Origin: Hydrocarboniphaga daqingensis
GTDB taxonomy: Bacteria > Pseudomonadota > Gammaproteobacteria > Nevskiales > Nevskiaceae
Assembly: GCF_900129825.1 (NCBI RefSeq)
Contig: NZ_FQWZ01000007.1
Coordinates: 124,001-188,000, forward strand
Length of the DNA stretch: 64,000 nt
Direction of reading: 5' to 3'
Part shown: piece after piece, positions 28,628-41,313 of the stretch
How the letters are laid out: each line of letters starts with the position of its first letter
Numbering within the stretch: position 1 is the first letter of the stretch
The notes under the pieces: model-generated
What the model was told of the DNA's origin: nothing
What the model saw: only the letters and a program-made list of their open reading frames with translations
The model's database searches: none
Position numbers and translations under genes: made by a program

Positions 28628-28942
28628 TCAGCGGCCAGTCAGTTTCGGCCGCACCTTCGTCTCCAGCTTCGTGCACGGAAGTCGAAGCTGTTCGCGCATG
28701 TAGTCCAAAAGCGCTTGCTGTCGATATCGCAGTGGGACCAGAGCCGCCGCATTCGTGGCGAACAGCACCGCCGTGTCGCCCCGGATGTTGGCGAGCCGGA
28801 TCGACTGGAACCAAGGCTCTGACGTCCACCGCCTTAAAGCGACATCCAGAGCGGCGATCCGCTCGGCGTGACCAATCAGGTCGCGCAAGGGACTGGCTTG
28901 CGCTCGCAACTGCGTCAGCAGGGGCCGGGCGTCGTCTTGCAT
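28628..28942 (-). CDS. DUF721 (DciA-like) family protein
   Basis: The protein has 104 residues. The segment SIRLANIRGDTAVLFATNAAALVPLRYRQQALLDYMRE (about residues 47-84; key L-R-x-x-x-x-L-L) is the DUF721 core. DciA proteins load the replicative helicase in bacteria that lack DnaC. In Pseudomonas and relatives the dciA gene lies between lpxC and secA on the opposite strand, exactly as here, but this protein is short and I cannot confirm the helicase-loading function. It is head-to-head with the M23 gene. Confidence 0.75.
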   Translation of the reverse strand: MQDDARPLLTQLRAQASPLRDLIGHAERIAALDVALRRWTSEPWFQSIRLANIRGDTAVLFATNAAALVPLRYRQQALLDYMREQLRLPCTKLETKVRPKLTGR

Positions 28943-28947
28943 GAGGG

Positions 28948-28959
28948 TTGAAGCTTCAA
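28948..28959. repeat. 12-bp perfect palindrome between divergent start codons
   Basis: TTGAAGCTTCAA lies between the ATG of the DUF721 gene (28942-28940) and the ATG of the M23 gene (28959-28961). It could be an operator or simply chance in a short spacer. Confidence 0.5.
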
Positions 28960-29894
28960 TGGATATTATTGTGGTCAGCTACAAACGGGGACGAACCTGG
29001 CGCCTGAAGCTGGCGCCAGAGAATATCCTCGCATGGTTGCCCGTCGTATTGGTCGTGGCCGCGGTCTGCTCGGTGTCGTTTCTGGCCGGCTACGCCAGCC
29101 GCGACGAGGGCTCGGTGATGCCGGCCAGCCTGGTCAAGACGTGGTCGCGCGAGGTTCAAGCCCAGAAGGCCGAGCTGGCCCAAGCTCGCACCACGGTTCA
29201 GGAAAACGCCCAGGCTTTTTCGCGCCGCATCGCGCGGCTGCAGTCCCACATCATCCGTCTCGATGCGGCCGGGCAGCGGCTCACCGAAATCGCGGGCCTT
29301 GAGGCCGGCGAATTCGACTTCAGCTCGGCACCGCCGATGGGTGGCCCGGAAATCCCGCTGGCCGCGCAAGCGTTTTCTGGCGACCCGGTGATGCAATCCC
29401 TCGACCTGTTCGAGCGTCGTCTCGCAGCGCGCGAGCGCCAAATGCAGGTTCTTGAAGATCTGCTGCTCGCCAGTCGGCTGCAGAAGCAGGTGCGGCCATC
29501 CGGCTGGCCGATCGAAAACGGTTACATCTCGTCGGTGTTCGGCGCACGTAGCGACCCGTTCGACGGTCGCGTCGCGATGCATCAGGGCATCGACTTTGCC
29601 GGGCCGGTCGGCGCCGAAGTCGTGGCCGTCGCAGCGGGCATCGTCACCGATGCCGGCGATCGTGAGCATGAGGGCTACGGCAAGCTGGTCGAGATCAATC
29701 ACGGCAACGGTTACGTGACCCGCTACGGCCACAATTCGAGCATCGCGGTCAAAGTGGGCGACCGGGTGATCAAGGGGCAGCCGATCGCCAAGATCGGGAG
29801 CACCGGCCGGTCCACTGGCCCACACGTGCATTTCGAAGTGCTGCTGAACGGCCAGGTGGTCAATCCGTCGCGCTACATCGAAGCAGCGCGCTGA
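28959..29894 (+). CDS. M23 family metallopeptidase, membrane-anchored
   Basis: The ATG at 28959 gives 311 residues; an ATG at 28941 would add six and overlap the divergent gene. One membrane helix (about 24-45) is followed by a coiled-coil region (58-175) and a LytM/M23 domain. The zinc ligands are visible: His208 and Asp212 in HQGIDFAG, and His289-Val-His291 in HVHFE, so the domain looks catalytically intact, unlike EnvC-type activators. It is likely a cell-wall endopeptidase or hydrolase regulator. Position before secA is common in Gammaproteobacteria. Confidence 0.88.
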   Translation: MDIIVVSYKRGRTWRLKLAPENILAWLPVVLVVAAVCSVSFLAGYASRDEGSVMPASLVKTWSREVQAQKAELAQARTTVQENAQAFSRRIARLQSHIIRLDAAGQRLTEIAGLEAGEFDFSSAPPMGGPEIPLAAQAFSGDPVMQSLDLFERRLAARERQMQVLEDLLLASRLQKQVRPSGWPIENGYISSVFGARSDPFDGRVAMHQGIDFAGPVGAEVVAVAAGIVTDAGDREHEGYGKLVEINHGNGYVTRYGHNSSIAVKVGDRVIKGQPIAKIGSTGRSTGPHVHFEVLLNGQVVNPSRYIEAAR

Positions 29895-29953
29895 CACCCG
29901 CGCGCCCGGCATCGGCCCTTGAACGGCCGCACGAACGGCCCCATTGCCAGTGC

Positions 29954-29959
29954 ATAATA
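29954..29959 (+). promoter_or_regulatory. Candidate -10 box ahead of secA
   Basis: CATAAT preceded directly by GTG lies 95 bases before the secA start, in a 159-base gap after the M23 gene. No -35 with good spacing is visible. I see nothing else firm in this gap apart from a seven-codon reading frame that overlaps the secA start. Confidence 0.35.
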
Positions 29960-30036
29960 GGGAGCTAGGGCAGCTGGATCGCTGTTTTGACGCCCGTTTG
30001 CTGCCCCTGCCTTCTCGCTGCCGCGTCCGCAGCCAC

Positions 30037-30053
30037 ATGGATCAAGAAACCCT

Positions 30054-30060
<7 letters not shown>
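30037..30060 (+). other. Seven-codon reading frame overlapping the secA start
   Basis: ATG at 30037 reads MDQETLC and stops with TGA at 30058-30060, overlapping the secA ATG at 30054 in another frame. It might couple or damp secA initiation. Its short length makes chance likely, and it does not resemble SecM. Confidence 0.2.
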
Positions 30061-32816
<2,756 letters not shown>

Positions 32817-32869
32817 TGAGCCGGCGCTGCTGCTGACGCAGGCCGGCGCCGCTCGACGCATCGATCGCC

Positions 32870-33664
32870 ATGCAGCTGACCTCGCTGCTGATCTATCCGG
32901 TCAAATCCTGCGCACCGCTGTATCCGCAGCAGGCTGATGTCGAGCGGCGCGGGCTGGCTCATGACCGGCGCTGGCTGATCGTCGATGCCGGCGCCCGCTT
33001 CATCACCGGACGCGAACAACCGCGCTTGGTGCTGATCCGCGCCGAGCCGACGCCGCAAGGCCTGCTGCTGCGCGCGCCCGGCATGCCCGACCTGTTCGTG
33101 ATGCCGCCGCAGGGCGGCGAACGACTGACCGTCGACATCTGGCGCAGCCGCGTCAGCGCCGCACTGGCGCCCGATGACGCGCATCGCTGGGTGTCGCGCT
33201 TCCTGCGCTCCGATTGCCGCCTGGTCTACATGGACGCCGCGGCCGCGCGCGCCGTCGACCCGGACCACGCCCAGCCCGGCGACGAAGTCAGCTTTGCCGA
33301 CGCCTACCCGCTGCTGCTGATCGGCCAGGCGTCGCTCGACGCGCTCAATGCCCGGCTGGTGATGCCGGTGCCGATGCTGCGCTTCCGTCCGAACCTGGTC
33401 ATCGACGGCGCCCCGCCGCATGCCGAGGACGGCTGGCGGCGGCTGCGCATCGGCGCCGTCGAGTTCGAACTGGTCAAGCCCTGCGTCCGCTGCGGTTTTA
33501 CGACCGTCGTGCCCGAAACCGGCGCCTTCGACCCCAGCGGTGAACCCCTGCGCACGCTGGCGGGCTATCGCCGAAGCACGCGCGGCGTCACCTTTGGCAT
33601 GAACGTGATCGCGCGCAGCGCCGGCCGCTTGCGCATCGGCGACCCGGTCGAGTTGCTGCGCTGA
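32870..33664 (+). CDS. MOSC domain-containing protein (YcbX/mARC-like)
   Basis: The protein has 264 residues. The N-terminal MOSC beta-barrel (LLIYPVKSCAPL and GLAHDRRWLIVD) is followed by the MOSC domain (RFRPNLVIDG, then KPCVRCGFTTVVPETG). The KPCxRC cysteines are where mARC and YcbX proteins bind molybdenum cofactor; these enzymes reduce N-hydroxylated compounds. There is no C-terminal 2Fe-2S domain, so an electron partner would be separate. It follows secA by 53 bases with no obvious terminator between them. Confidence 0.85.
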   Translation: MQLTSLLIYPVKSCAPLYPQQADVERRGLAHDRRWLIVDAGARFITGREQPRLVLIRAEPTPQGLLLRAPGMPDLFVMPPQGGERLTVDIWRSRVSAALAPDDAHRWVSRFLRSDCRLVYMDAAAARAVDPDHAQPGDEVSFADAYPLLLIGQASLDALNARLVMPVPMLRFRPNLVIDGAPPHAEDGWRRLRIGAVEFELVKPCVRCGFTTVVPETGAFDPSGEPLRTLAGYRRSTRGVTFGMNVIARSAGRLRIGDPVELLR

Positions 33665-33801
33665 GGTACACGGCCTCGACGGCGCCCTCCGTCGCCAGTG
33701 ACTGCGCCTTCAGTCGTCGATTCAAGTTATGCAGCGTCCAAGCCGACAAGCTGTTCGTAATCACTGAAGTCCTAAGTGAACGACGCAACACGGAGTCGAC
33801 C

Positions 33802-34179
33802 ATGAACACGCTGCTGCATGCCCCGCTCAACGAACTGAATCTCGAAACCCGTACCGACAGCGGCTCGCCCTACACGGTCAAGCTGGCGATCGCCGAACAG
33901 CCGGTCAAGCCGTCGCGCAAGGCGCTGCATCGCGTCAGCGTCGAGCTGCTGCGCGACGGCCGCCCGGTCGACGACGCCGATGTCGCCGTCGGCTTCCATC
34001 CGCTGCACGCACAAGCGGCGCAGCCGGTGTATTCGCTGAGCGAGCTGGTGCTGGCGCCGCACCACCGCGCCGACCTGCGCGGCCATTTCGACACCGCCGT
34101 GGCGCTGCAGGCTGGCGACTATCGCGTCGACGTGACGATCAACCACGAAAGCCACGCAGGCTTTGTGATCCACATGTAG
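33802..34179 (+). CDS. Small protein of unknown function
   Basis: The protein has 125 residues and no signal peptide or membrane segment. Alternating polar and hydrophobic stretches (YTVKLAIAEQ, HRVSVELLRDG, VAVGFHPLHA, YRVDVTINHESHAGFVIHM) suggest a beta-sandwich, and HPLH plus HHRADLRGHF give it many histidines. I do not recognise a family. A 137-base gap precedes it, so it probably has its own promoter. GC content and codon use match its neighbours, which supports it as a real gene. Confidence 0.6.
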   Translation: MNTLLHAPLNELNLETRTDSGSPYTVKLAIAEQPVKPSRKALHRVSVELLRDGRPVDDADVAVGFHPLHAQAAQPVYSLSELVLAPHHRADLRGHFDTAVALQAGDYRVDVTINHESHAGFVIHM

Positions 34180-34187
34180 CCGAGCGA

Positions 34188-34207
34188 TCCGCTGCTGACG
34201 CAGCGGA
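34188..34207. terminator. Hairpin between convergent genes
   Basis: TCCGCTG at 34188-34194 pairs with CAGCGGA at 34201-34207 in the 39-base gap between the unknown gene and the YqaE-like gene. No T run is present; bidirectional termination is a guess. Confidence 0.3.
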
Positions 34208-34218
34208 CCGTGTTGCGG

Positions 34219-34380
34219 CTATTCCCGCGACAGGATGATGTACACCGCGTGGATGATGCCGGGGATGTAGCCCAGCAGCGTCAGCAGAATGTTGATCCAG
34301 AACTGCAGGCCGATGCCGACCTGCAGAAACACGCCCAGCGGGGGCAGCAGAATCGCCAGCAGGATGCGGATGACGTCCAT
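34219..34380 (-). CDS. YqaE/Pmp3 family small membrane protein
   Basis: A 53-residue protein read from the ATG at 34380: it begins MDVIRILLAILLPPLGVFL and ends IPGIIHAVYIILSRE. Two transmembrane helices joined by a short polar turn and the LPPLGVF motif identify the UPF0057 (YqaE/Pmp3) family of small inner-membrane proteins linked to stress and membrane potential. The GYIPGIIHA segment after the second helix is also typical. It stands alone between a convergent unknown gene and the large transglutaminase gene. Confidence 0.88.
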   Translation of the reverse strand: MDVIRILLAILLPPLGVFLQVGIGLQFWINILLTLLGYIPGIIHAVYIILSRE

Positions 34381-34530
34381 GGTCGTTCACGTTCTCGGCT
34401 TGTGGTCAGGCTGACAAGGTAACGCGAAACCGCGTGCTGGACGATCGATCCGGCTGCCTTTCGATCGCTCAGCTCGCCGGCTTGCGCGGCTCGACTTTCG
34501 CCGCCCGCGCACCGCATGAAGCTGCCGCCG

Positions 34531-37500
34531 CTACCGCCCCATCGGCGGACGGCGCAGGTCCAGTGTGTACGGGTAGTCCGGGTTCGGGGCTTCGTCTTGC
34601 GGCCAGTACGTTTGCGGGGTGTGGCCGTAAGGGGCGAAGCGCGACAGGCGGCGGGCTTCGGCTTCGTAGCTGTTGACCGGGAAGGTTTCGTAGCTGCGGC
34701 CGGCGGGGTGCATCACGTGGTAGGTGCAGCCGGCCAGCGCGCGCTTGTTCCAGTCGTCGTACAGGTCGAACACCAGCGGCGTGTGCACGCCGATCGTCGG
34801 GTGCAGGCAAGACGCGGGCTGCCAGGCGCGGTAGCGCAGGCCGGCGACGAATTCGTCGCGGACGCCGGTTTCGCGCAGCGGCAGCTTGCGGCCGCCGACG
34901 GTCACGAAGTGGCGGCCCGGGGTCAGGCCGCGTGCCTTGATCTGCATCCGCTCGAGTGACGAGTCGACGTAGCGCGACGTGCCGCCGATAGCGGCTTCTT
35001 CGCCGAGCACCGGCCACGGCTCCAGCGCGTGGCGCAGTTCCAGCTCGATGCCTTCGTGCAGCAGCACGCCGTGCAGCGGGAAGCGGAATTCAAAGTGCGG
35101 CAGGAACCATTCGTCCTTGAACGCAAAGCCGGCACCGCGCAGATCGCCGAGCACTTCCTTCAGGTCCTGCCAGCAGTAATGCGGCAGCATGAACTGGTCA
35201 TGCAGGCGTGTGCCCCAGCGCGTCAGCGGGCGCGTGTACGGCTTGTTCCAGAACCAGGCGATCAGCGCGCGCAGCATCAGCTGCTGCGTGAGGCTCATCC
35301 GCGGATGCGGCGGCATTTCGAACGCGCGGAATTCGACCAGGCCGAGGCGGCCGGTCGGGCCGTCGGGCGAGTACAGCTTGTCGATCGAGATTTCGGTGCG
35401 GTGCGTGTTGCCGGTCACGTCGACCAGCAGGTTGCGCATGATGCGGTCGATCAGCCACAGCGGTACTTGCTGGCCCGGCGGCGGCAGCTGCGACAGCGCG
35501 ATCTCCAGCTCGTACAGGATGTTGTCCTGCGCTTCGTCGACGCGCGGATGCTGCGACGTGCTGCCGATGAACAAGCCGCTGAAGAAGTAGCTCAGCGCCG
35601 GGTGGTTCTGCCAGTAGCGCACCAGCGAGCCGAGCAGGTCGGGACGGCGCAGGAACGGCGAGTCGGCCGGCGTGGCGCCGCCGACGACAAAGTGATTGCC
35701 GCCGCCGCTGCCGACTGCGCGGCCGTCGATCAGGTATTTCTCGGTGGCCAACCGCGCCAGTCGCGCTTCTTCGTAGACCGTCAGCGTGATCTCGCGCAGC
35801 TCCTGCCAGCTGTGCGCTGGATGGATGTTGACCTCGATCACGCCGGGGTCGGGCGTGACCTTGAGCACGTTGATGCGGCTGTCGGCCGGCGGTGAGTAGC
35901 CTTCGATACGCACCGGCGCATCGAGTTCGGCGGCCACGTCTTCGACGGCGGTGATGATCTCCAGATAGTCCTCGACGCCGGACGTCGGCGGCATGAACAC
36001 GCACAGGAAGCCGTCACGCGGCTCCACCGTCAGCGCGGTACGCACGTTGCCGCCTTGCAGATAGGCGCCGCGCCGCGCGGGCTCGGGCTGGTCGCGCTCG
36101 GCGATCAGCTTTTGCTGGCGTTCGCGGCGACGCTTTTCCTGCTCGGTGATCGGCGCTTGCAGGAACGGCTGACGGCGGATGTCGACGTCGTCGAGCGGGT
36201 CGACCTGACGCATCGGGTCGTACGGAATCACGTGCGGATACTGCGAGGCCGGGATCCAGGGCAGTGAATCGAGCGGCAAGCGGAAGCCGACCGGCGAATC
36301 GCCGGGGATCAGGTACATGCGGCCGCCGCGAAAACTCCAGCGCTCGCTGATCCAGGCGCGGCTTTGCCAGCGCTGCACCGGCAGCACGTAGCCCTTGGGC
36401 TGGTCGAGCCCGCGCGAGAACGTGCGCGCGATGCGGGCGCGCTCTTCCGGGTCTTTGAGCTTGTTGTCGTCGGCGCTGACGTTGTCGGGCAGCCGGCCTT
36501 CGCGGTGCAGGTAGTAGAACGCGTCCTCGTAGGCGGGCAGCGCGTTGTCCGGGTCGACTTCGAGCCGCTGCGCCAGCCCGCGGATCAGCTCCCGCGCCAG
36601 CAGCGGCGTGGCCTTGGCCGAGCCCTCGGACAGGTCGGTGCGGACGATCGGCTTGCCGTCGCCGCGCCAGTACAGCGCATACGCCCAGCGCGGCAGCTGC
36701 TCGCCGGGGTACCACTTGCCCTGGCCGTAGGTCAGCAGGCCGTTGGGCGCAAAGCGGTCACGCAGACGCCGGATCAGTGTATTGGCCAAGCCCTGCTTCA
36801 TCGGCCCGACCGCAGCGGTGTTCCATTCGGCGCCCTGGCGATCGTCGATCGAGATGAACGTCGGCTCGCCGCCCATCGTCAGACGCACGTCGCCGCTGAC
36901 CAGCGTCTGATCGACGGCCTGGCCCAGCGTGTCGATCGCGGCCCACTGGTCTTCGGTGTACGGCTTGGTGACGCGCGCGGTCTCAACCAGCCGGGTCACT
37001 TTCATCTCGTGGCCGAACTCGGTGTCGAGCTCGTCGTCTTCGTCCTTTTTCAGGAAGCTCATCGAGCCCGAGATCGGCGCTGCGCTGCTCGGTTCGGGCG
37101 TGGCGCACAGCGGAATGTGGCCTTCGCCGGTCAGCAGGCCGGACGTCGGGTCCAGGCCGATCCAGCCGGCGCCCGGCAGATACACCTCGCACCAGGCGTG
37201 CAGGTCGGTGAAGTCGACTTCGGTGCCGCTGGGGCCGTCCAGCGATTTGACGTCGGGCGTCAGCTGCACCAAATAGCCCGAGCAGAAGCGCGCGGCCAGG
37301 CCCAGGTGGCGCATCGTCTGCACCAGCAGCCAAGCCGAGTCGCGACACGATCCCGACCCCAGGTCCAGCGTTTCTTCGGGCGTCTGCACGCCCGGCTCCA
37401 TCCGGATCAGGTACTTCACGGTCTGCTGGATGCGCGTGTTCAGGCCGACGATGAAGTCGACCGTGCGCAGCGGCGACAGATCGATCGACTCGACAAACGC

Positions 37501-37884
37501 CTTGAAGCGCGGCGTCAGCTCGTCTTTGCGCAAGTACGGCTTGAGTTCGTCCTTCAGCGTGTCGGAATACGCGAATGGAAACTCTTCGGCCTCGGGCTCG
37601 ACGAAGAAGTCGAACGGGTTGTAGACGGCCATGTCGGCCACCAGGTCAACCGTAACCTTGAACTGGTCGACCGTGTCCGGAAACACCACGCGCGCCAGCC
37701 AGTTCGAGAACGCGTCCTGCTGCCAGTTCAGGAAGTGCGGCTCGGGCTCGATCTTCAGCGAGTAGCTCATGACGCGGGTGCGCGAATGCGGCGCCGGGCG
37801 CAGACGGATGATCTGCGGGGACAACGTGACCTGACGGTCGTAGCGATAGAACGTCTGGTGAAACAGCGCAGCGTGGAGGGTCAT
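34531..37884 (-). CDS. Transglutaminase-like protein with C-terminal DUF2126
   Basis: The ATG at 37884 (MTLHAALFHQTFYRYDR) gives 1117 residues; a frame open from 37965 adds 27 unconserved residues. The first 100 residues are the bacterial transglutaminase N-terminal domain (DRQVTLSPQIIRLRP). The transglutaminase core has the catalytic triad Cys in GSGSCRDSAW (near 180), His in DLHAWCEVYLP (near 227) and Asp in GLDPTSG (near 243). The remaining 700 or so residues are the DUF2126 region. It is probably a cytoplasmic peptidase or amide-bond enzyme. The partner genes often found beside it (alpha-E and ATP-grasp proteins) are not here. Confidence 0.88.
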   Translation of the reverse strand: MTLHAALFHQTFYRYDRQVTLSPQIIRLRPAPHSRTRVMSYSLKIEPEPHFLNWQQDAFSNWLARVVFPDTVDQFKVTVDLVADMAVYNPFDFFVEPEAEEFPFAYSDTLKDELKPYLRKDELTPRFKAFVESIDLSPLRTVDFIVGLNTRIQQTVKYLIRMEPGVQTPEETLDLGSGSCRDSAWLLVQTMRHLGLAARFCSGYLVQLTPDVKSLDGPSGTEVDFTDLHAWCEVYLPGAGWIGLDPTSGLLTGEGHIPLCATPEPSSAAPISGSMSFLKKDEDDELDTEFGHEMKVTRLVETARVTKPYTEDQWAAIDTLGQAVDQTLVSGDVRLTMGGEPTFISIDDRQGAEWNTAAVGPMKQGLANTLIRRLRDRFAPNGLLTYGQGKWYPGEQLPRWAYALYWRGDGKPIVRTDLSEGSAKATPLLARELIRGLAQRLEVDPDNALPAYEDAFYYLHREGRLPDNVSADDNKLKDPEERARIARTFSRGLDQPKGYVLPVQRWQSRAWISERWSFRGGRMYLIPGDSPVGFRLPLDSLPWIPASQYPHVIPYDPMRQVDPLDDVDIRRQPFLQAPITEQEKRRRERQQKLIAERDQPEPARRGAYLQGGNVRTALTVEPRDGFLCVFMPPTSGVEDYLEIITAVEDVAAELDAPVRIEGYSPPADSRINVLKVTPDPGVIEVNIHPAHSWQELREITLTVYEEARLARLATEKYLIDGRAVGSGGGNHFVVGGATPADSPFLRRPDLLGSLVRYWQNHPALSYFFSGLFIGSTSQHPRVDEAQDNILYELEIALSQLPPPGQQVPLWLIDRIMRNLLVDVTGNTHRTEISIDKLYSPDGPTGRLGLVEFRAFEMPPHPRMSLTQQLMLRALIAWFWNKPYTRPLTRWGTRLHDQFMLPHYCWQDLKEVLGDLRGAGFAFKDEWFLPHFEFRFPLHGVLLHEGIELELRHALEPWPVLGEEAAIGGTSRYVDSSLERMQIKARGLTPGRHFVTVGGRKLPLRETGVRDEFVAGLRYRAWQPASCLHPTIGVHTPLVFDLYDDWNKRALAGCTYHVMHPAGRSYETFPVNSYEAEARRLSRFAPYGHTPQTYWPQDEAPNPDYPYTLDLRRPPMGR

Positions 37885-38079
37885 AGGGTCGCGGTCGGCC
37901 TTGAGGCAGGCGGCGGGGACGTGCCCTGCCGCGGGGTTCGCTGATGTGCGCAGAAGCGTAAGCAAGAATTGTCGCAGATCGAAGGCGCCCCGACCGGATA
38001 TCCCTCAGGGAGCGGCGCCGGCCGGTGGCTAGACTAGCGGCCACCCGGCGCCGTCATCGGCGCGCCCAGCGAGCCCGCC

Positions 38080-39132
<1,053 letters not shown>

Positions 39133-39135
39133 GCG

Positions 39136-40026
39136 CTACTGCGACAGCGTCACCGACTCCGAATCCTGCTCGGACAGCTGCACGCTTGCGGTCGCCAAGA
39201 AGCTGATCGCATCGCTGACGGTCGGATTGTCGCCGTCGGCGTTGCAGGTCAGCGCCAGCGTATAGCGCCCCGCCTTCAGCGCAGCGAACTGATACGAGAA
39301 CGACGCGGCGTCGTCGTTGACGACGATATCGGCCGACGCCACCGGGCTGCCGCCGGTGTCCTGCAAGTAATCGCGTGGGGATACGTTGGCGCCGCTGTAG
39401 GCGTATACCGCTGCGCCTTCGCCCAGTGCGCGGCCTTGGCGGCAGTTGCTGCTGCGCATCAGCTCGGCGTCGACGCTGCCGGTGATGCTGCCGCTGCGCT
39501 GCGTGTCGACCACCCGCATGACAGGTTGCAGGCTGTAATGGCCGTTCACCGTGGTCGACGGATACAGCGAGAAGCGCGTTTCGAGGATCACTTGCTGCTC
39601 GGCGCTGTCGTCTTCGCCCAGTTCGATGTCGATGTCGGCAAAGCTGGCGTTGCCGATCACGTCGATCGGGTAGCTCGCGCCGCTGGCGGTGACCAGCGTC
39701 GAGCCGCTGTCGGCAAAGCGCAGTCGCAGCCCGGTATAGCGTCCCTGCGCCAGACGGGCCTCGTCGACCAGCCGTACCGAATCGCCGTCGATGTAGTCGA
39801 GCACGTCGACGGTATCGTCATCGCCGTCGCGATCCAACTCATGATTGCTGCCGTCCTCGTCGAGCAGATCCACGCCGTCGATCGCCAGATTCACTTCGTC
39901 GGTGCTGCCGTGGCCCGACGCGGCCAGATCGACGCTGACGCGCGCCTCGCAGCCAGTCAGCAGTGCCAGCAGCGCGGCGGCCAGGGCGCTGTCTCGCAAA
40001 CGCTCAATCGCGGTTGGCATACGCAT
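39136..40026 (-). CDS. DUF4382 lipoprotein
   Basis: The protein has 296 residues. A lipobox LTGC (Cys26) ends the signal peptide. The mature part begins with a DUF4382-like domain (VNLAIDGVDLLDEDGS, followed by LDYIDGDSVRLVDEARLAQGRY; key G-x-Y-x-x-L-R-L-x-F), then a second beta domain of the carboxypeptidase-regulatory type (ALKAGRYTLALTCNADGDNP). The acidic run ELDRDGDDDTVD may bind calcium. It overlaps the upstream Ig-like gene by 23 bases and is the last of three lipoprotein genes. Molecular role unknown. Confidence 0.78.
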   Translation of the reverse strand: MRMPTAIERLRDSALAAALLALLTGCEARVSVDLAASGHGSTDEVNLAIDGVDLLDEDGSNHELDRDGDDDTVDVLDYIDGDSVRLVDEARLAQGRYTGLRLRFADSGSTLVTASGASYPIDVIGNASFADIDIELGEDDSAEQQVILETRFSLYPSTTVNGHYSLQPVMRVVDTQRSGSITGSVDAELMRSSNCRQGRALGEGAAVYAYSGANVSPRDYLQDTGGSPVASADIVVNDDAASFSYQFAALKAGRYTLALTCNADGDNPTVSDAISFLATASVQLSEQDSESVTLSQ

Positions 40027-41254
40027 GCACCATGACCGTTTCGTCCAGGGTTTCGTCGTCGATGACGATCGACGCGGTGACTTCGAAATCGCCGTCGATA
40101 TCGAACGTCGTCACTTCACCGGCATCGTCGCTGCCGCCATTGACGGTGCCCAGGCTGCTGTCGCTGCTGCTCCAGCTGACGTGGCGGGTCACCGGCATCT
40201 CCAGGCCGTCTTCGAATCGTCCGAGCACCTGCAGCTGACCGGTATCGGGATAGGTGATCGACAGGTCGTCGGGCGTCAGCGTGATCGCGCGCAGCGGCGT
40301 GTTACGCACCTGCCATTGCTTGCTGTCGAGCTTCCGGTCGAGCGCGTCGATCGACAGCCGCAGCGCACCGCTGCCAGCGCGGTCTTGAGCGGTGACGTAC
40401 CACGCATCCTCGCCGAGTGTTGCGCTCAGGTAGTCGTCGTCGATCGCATCGAGCGAGGTCTGCGTGGTGATGTTCTGCCGCGGCGCGCTGGTATCGGCAA
40501 ATCCAGCCGTCACCTGAAACGCTTCGGAGAAACCATAGGGCAGTTCCGTAGCGTCACCGCGCTCGACGTAGTCCATCTGCAGCGTCGTGACCGGCGAGAT
40601 ACGAAACTGGGTCGAGACTTCGCGATCGCATTCCGGCAGCCGCGTGACCAAGCGCAGCGCCGCGCCGTCGGTGCTCGAATTGGCGTGCACCAGGCCGCTG
40701 GCGTCGTCGACGTAAGCCTGGGCCGTTGCCGGGTCGAATCGCCAGACGCCGCTGCTGCTGATGTCCTGCTCCGGCTGGCCTTGGCGGATCACGGCTTTCA
40801 GCGCGAAGGCTTGGTCCAGCCCGGCGCCGATATCGGTCAGCGGGTTGTCGATACGCAAGTCGTACAAGGGCTCGACATCGACGGTGATCGACGCCTGGAA
40901 GTCCAGATACGCCGCTGAAATCGTCGCCGCGCCGGGGCGTAGCGCGATCAGCGTGCCGGCGCTGTACTGATGGCCATCGGGGCTGGGCGTGACGCCGTCG
41001 CTGACCACGACGATCGACGGGTTCTGCGACGTCCATTGCACGCGGTCGTTGTAGGTGCCGGTGTTGGTACCACTGTCGGAGGTGAACACGACGTAGGCGT
41101 TGAGCTGCACCGTCGTGCACTCCGACATGTTGGCCGACGCCTGCTCGCCATCGAGGCCGAGATACAGCTGCGTCGGCCGGCTGCCTTCACCGACATTGAC
41201 CGAGCAGGCGCACAGCAGCGCCGTACTGCCCGATAGCAAACGGGAAAACCTCAT
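40004..41254 (-). CDS. Putative lipoprotein with bacterial Ig-like repeats
   Basis: The ATG at 41254 gives 416 residues with a short signal ending ALLCAC; the likely lipid-bearing Cys17 has an unusual Cys at -2, so the lipobox is not perfect. Two Ig-like (Big_2-type) segments can be seen near the start (LNAYVVFTSDSG, QWTSQNPSIVVVSDG, ALRPGAATISAAYLDFQAS) and near the end (ITLTPDDLSITYPDTGQLQV, VSWSSSDSSLGTVNGG). Such folds are common in surface or cell-envelope proteins. It is the middle gene of the three-lipoprotein set. Confidence 0.75.
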   Translation of the reverse strand: MRFSRLLSGSTALLCACSVNVGEGSRPTQLYLGLDGEQASANMSECTTVQLNAYVVFTSDSGTNTGTYNDRVQWTSQNPSIVVVSDGVTPSPDGHQYSAGTLIALRPGAATISAAYLDFQASITVDVEPLYDLRIDNPLTDIGAGLDQAFALKAVIRQGQPEQDISSSGVWRFDPATAQAYVDDASGLVHANSSTDGAALRLVTRLPECDREVSTQFRISPVTTLQMDYVERGDATELPYGFSEAFQVTAGFADTSAPRQNITTQTSLDAIDDDYLSATLGEDAWYVTAQDRAGSGALRLSIDALDRKLDSKQWQVRNTPLRAITLTPDDLSITYPDTGQLQVLGRFEDGLEMPVTRHVSWSSSDSSLGTVNGGSDDAGEVTTFDIDGDFEVTASIVIDDETLDETVMVHAYANRD

Positions 41255-41313
41255 GAATAAAAAGCCCGGTTTGATCGTGGGGTGGGTGACGACGGCAAGA
41301 CGAGCGTCGGTGA

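Noticed and set aside
36364-37944. 526-codon open frame on the plus strand
   Set aside because: It lies opposite the transglutaminase/DUF2126 gene, shows no domain, and is rich in Arg, Gln and Val as expected for antisense of that gene.
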